From: an uncultured Tenacibaculum sp.
GTDB taxonomy: Bacteria; Bacteroidota; Bacteroidia; Flavobacteriales; Flavobacteriaceae
Length of the DNA: 64,000 nt
Direction of reading: 5' to 3'
Assembly (NCBI GenBank): GCA_947501615.1
Contig: CANMWK010000015.1
Span: 1 to 64,000, forward strand
The notes beneath the pieces were generated by a model. It searched no databases and had not been told where the DNA came from. It saw only the letters and a program-made list of their open reading frames with translations. Position 1 is the first letter of the stretch. Each line of letters starts with the position of its first letter. Made by a program: the position numbers and the translations under genes. Shown piece after piece: positions 61,703 to 64,000 of this stretch.

Positions 61703-63139
61703 ATGAAGTCAATAAACGTAATTAGCAACATATTAAAACTATTTTTTATCAGTATAATATTAATACTAATTACAGTAAGTCTAATTTATATATTTATTAC
61801 TCCCTACCCTTCCTCTAAAGTCGATAATCAACTCCTTAATTCAAATAATAAAACTTGTACCAGCAAAAATAGCGACACAAATAAAACTGCAATTCTAAAA
61901 ATAACTCCGAATATTTCATATACAGATGAAGAAATAGCCATTCAAATCAACGGTTTAAAACCATTTGAAATAGGTACTTTAAAATTATCCGTAACAGATT
62001 CAAAAAAAATAGTTTGGGAATCGACTGCTTGTTTCAAAGCGAATGAAAATGGAGAAATTAACCCAAAAAATCAAGCTCCATTAGAAAATAGTTCCTATAA
62101 TGGAATTCATTCTATGGGACTTTTCTGGTCTTTAAAACCAGAAAAACTAAATGTTTTTAATTTTGACACTGACTTAGTTTATAAACTTAGCTTTTATACT
62201 TCTAACAATCAAAAATTAACGGATACTATTATTAGAAAAACGTATTCAAACATAGTAGATTTTAACATCAAAAAAGTAAAAATCCGAAATGACCTAGTTG
62301 CTAATTTTTATCACGACAAAACATATAAGCTAAGACCTACAATTGTTTTACTTTCAGGATCTGGTGGCAATTTTCAACATTCTAAAGCCAAATATATAGC
62401 CGCGAAAGGGTATAATGTTATGGATTTAAAATATTTTGGCACAAAAGGATTGCCAACAACTCTTGAAAATATTCCTTTAGAATATCTTCACAAGGCAATT
62501 AATTGGTTAAAGACTCAATCAGTTATAACTTCTTCAAAAATTGCTTTAATGGGTAGATCTAAAGGAGCAGAATACGCTTTAATATACGCTTCAAAATATA
62601 ACGATATTAACGCAGTTATTTCTGAAGTTGGTTCCAGTGTTACTTGGAGTTCTAAACGTTATTTCAAATCTTCTTGGAAATACAAAGGAAAAAGTCTTCC
62701 AAGAGCTAAGGGTGGATTACTTGAAGCTATTAAATACTTAAAAAGTAGTAACGGTAAAGCTCAGAATCAACTTCCTTATATGCTAAGTGCTTTTAACAAT
62801 ACTAAAAGAATAAAAGAAAGCTCCATTACAATTGAAACTATAAGTTGTCCAATATTATTAATTTCCGGAGAAAATGATCTACAATGGCCTTCTACGATGA
62901 TGAGTAATCAAATTAAAGTAAGAGCTGAGAAATATAATTTTAAATATGATATAAATCATTACCCATATAAAAATGCTGGGCATCAATTTGATGAACTACC
63001 TTTTCTTCCTCAAATAGATTTTTCAAATTTCCGAACCTGGAAATCAGGGGGTAATTTTCAAGGAAATGCATTAGCTTCAATAGATTCTTGGAAAAGAATT
63101 TTTACTTTTTTAGAGAAACATCTTAAAAAGGAAAATTAG
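61703..63139 (+). CDS. BAAT-type acyl-CoA thioesterase-like hydrolase
   Basis: 478 residues. An N-terminal membrane helix (ILKLFFISIILILITVSLIY) precedes a beta-sandwich domain (ISYTDEEIAIQINGLKPFEI, acyl-CoA thioesterase/BAAT N-terminal) and an alpha/beta-hydrolase domain (BAAT C-terminal). The catalytic triad is visible: S286 in MGRSKGAE, D392 in GENDLQWP and H427 in AGHQF. Serine rather than cysteine at the nucleophile favours hydrolysis over amino-acid conjugation. The membrane anchor suggests an outward-facing enzyme; the substrate is not known. Confidence 0.85.
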   Translation: MKSINVISNILKLFFISIILILITVSLIYIFITPYPSSKVDNQLLNSNNKTCTSKNSDTNKTAILKITPNISYTDEEIAIQINGLKPFEIGTLKLSVTDSKKIVWESTACFKANENGEINPKNQAPLENSSYNGIHSMGLFWSLKPEKLNVFNFDTDLVYKLSFYTSNNQKLTDTIIRKTYSNIVDFNIKKVKIRNDLVANFYHDKTYKLRPTIVLLSGSGGNFQHSKAKYIAAKGYNVMDLKYFGTKGLPTTLENIPLEYLHKAINWLKTQSVITSSKIALMGRSKGAEYALIYASKYNDINAVISEVGSSVTWSSKRYFKSSWKYKGKSLPRAKGGLLEAIKYLKSSNGKAQNQLPYMLSAFNNTKRIKESSITIETISCPILLISGENDLQWPSTMMSNQIKVRAEKYNFKYDINHYPYKNAGHQFDELPFLPQIDFSNFRTWKSGGNFQGNALASIDSWKRIFTFLEKHLKKEN

Positions 63140-63160
63140 AGCATCAAAATGTTATTTTTT

Positions 63161-63583
63161 CTAGTCTCCAAAAAAAGTCAACACTAGTTTTCTTTGTCCA
63201 CCATAATTTCGATGTTCACCCAAATAAATTCCTTGCCAAGTTCCTAGGTTCAGTTGTCCATTTGTAATAGGAATTTGAACCTGACACCCCAACATCGAAC
63301 TCTTTATGTGTGCTGGCATATCATCTGCTCCTTCGTAATCGTGTTTATAATATGGCATATTCTCAGGAATCATTTTATTGATATGCGTTTCAAAATCCAT
63401 ACGAACTGTTGGATCGGCATTTTCATTTATGGTTAAACTCGCCGATGTATGCTTTATAAACACCTGTAATTGTCCTACAGTTATTTTTCTTAATTCTGGG
63501 ATTTCATTAATAACTAAATCTGTAATTAAATGATAACCTCTTTCAAATGCAGGTAAACTAATTTCTTTTTGGTAAAATTTCAT
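63161..63583 (-). CDS. YjbQ family protein
   Basis: 140 residues: VINEIPELRKITVGQLQVFI, KHTSASLTINENADPTVRMD, GTWQGIYLGEHRNYGGQRKL. These are the UPF0047/YjbQ signatures, with conserved histidines (HTSAS and EHRNYG). Members are described as secondary thiamine-phosphate synthases, although a general enzyme role is uncertain. It is 15 nt downstream of the GNAT gene on the same strand. Confidence 0.92.
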   Translation of the reverse strand: MKFYQKEISLPAFERGYHLITDLVINEIPELRKITVGQLQVFIKHTSASLTINENADPTVRMDFETHINKMIPENMPYYKHDYEGADDMPAHIKSSMLGCQVQIPITNGQLNLGTWQGIYLGEHRNYGGQRKLVLTFFGD

Positions 63584-63598
63584 ACTAAACTAATATCG

Positions 63599-64000
63599 TT
63601 ATTGCTTTTGTATTTCTCTTTCATACAAATTATTTATCGATAATGGCATTTTCTTCTCTCCTACTTTTTTGAAATTCAAATTTTCATAATAAGCACAAAG
63701 TTTTATGTTTTGAGCAACTGCATCTAACCTCAAAAAAACACAACTTTCTTTTCTTGCTAACTCTTCGATTTCCTCTAGTACCATAGCCCCTATTCCTTTT
63801 CCATTGTACCCTTCTCTAACGACTAAAGAATGGACATACTTTGCCTTTTCTTTTTGTTCTCCCCAATACAATTCATCTTCATCTAGTACTCGCACCATAC
63901 CAATACTTTTACCCAATGAATCATTAATAAAAAAGAACTCATTATTTCTAATTCCATCTACAACCCAATCGATCTTTTCTTTAGGTGGATTTTTCCAGTA
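63599..64000 (-). CDS. GNAT family N-acetyltransferase (cut by window edge)
   Basis: 134 residues visible; the N-terminus lies beyond the window. The frame runs to the edge without a start of its own: the first visible codons read YWKNPPKEKIDWVVDGIRNN, so a TTG at 63916 is internal and not the true start. VHSLVVREGYNGKGIGAMVL is GNAT motif A with the G-K-G-I-G acetyl-CoA loop, and AYYENLNFKKVGEK is motif B. The substrate is unknown. Confidence 0.85.
   Translation of the reverse strand, partial: YWKNPPKEKIDWVVDGIRNNEFFFINDSLGKSIGMVRVLDEDELYWGEQKEKAKYVHSLVVREGYNGKGIGAMVLEEIEELARKESCVFLRLDAVAQNIKLCAYYENLNFKKVGEKKMPLSINNLYEREIQKQ

Overview
The window looks like chromosome of a marine Flavobacteriaceae (Bacteroidota), probably close to Tenacibaculum or Polaribacter. 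The evidence is the very low GC content, Bacteroidota-type -7 promoter elements (TAnnTTTG), a type IX secretion (T9SS) C-terminal sorting domain, a large surface adhesin with thrombospondin type 3 repeats, and many family-typical genes (DUF5683, DUF4834, DUF4159, WbqC, YfhO). No rRNA, tRNA, CRISPR array, insertion sequence or prophage was seen.

Layout. 1-2738 (minus) is the N-terminal part of a large adhesin with a possibly structured leader, then 0.8 kb without genes. 3563-9919 holds a cysteine desulfurase, an Smr protein, a CX5R phosphatase, two tandem PPK2 kinases, an LpxR-like lipid A deacylase and dnaN. A lipoprotein gene with an in-frame stop follows. 11278-16506 is a compact housekeeping operon: parA, parB, a DUF5683 gene, dapB, lepB and a WbqC-family gene. 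Two tandem Crp/Fnr-type regulators follow. 17852-21820 (minus) is a surface polysaccharide segment with a flippase and two glycosyltransferases. 22104-29858 holds a TPR-AraC membrane regulator, YfhO, DUF4834, an outer membrane protein with an extreme Lys/Glu tail, a GNAT-like protein and rsmE. 30022-31583 has a membrane-bound AraC regulator followed by two tandem putative small-RNA units. 31584-45458 is mixed: DUF4159, PhzF, a SigZ-like sigma factor, a frameshifted SRPBCC gene, a GH3/beta-lactamase fusion, an exonuclease, a third PPK2, and an ArsR-controlled cluster. 45520-50180 has a type II NADH dehydrogenase, a 14-repeat FG-GAP T9SS protein and a small unknown.

50177-61231 is the most coherent accessory system. 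A divergent XRE/S24-like repressor faces a run encoding a YbjN/DUF2170-like protein, PspA, a small exported protein, a YqiJ/NfeD-like OB-fold membrane protein carrying an Asp-Val repeat, a flotillin, a 1617-residue AAA ATPase and an endonuclease V-like protein. I read it as a membrane-stress module: PspA and flotillin act at the inner membrane, the AAA protein remodels, and the repressor senses. The window ends with a BAAT-type thioesterase, YjbQ and a GNAT gene cut by the window edge.

The observations I rate highest are the twin small-RNA units at 31186-31556, the regulated PspA-flotillin-AAA module, the adhesin leader with mutually exclusive pairings, and two decaying genes (in-frame stop at 10144; frameshift near 34985).
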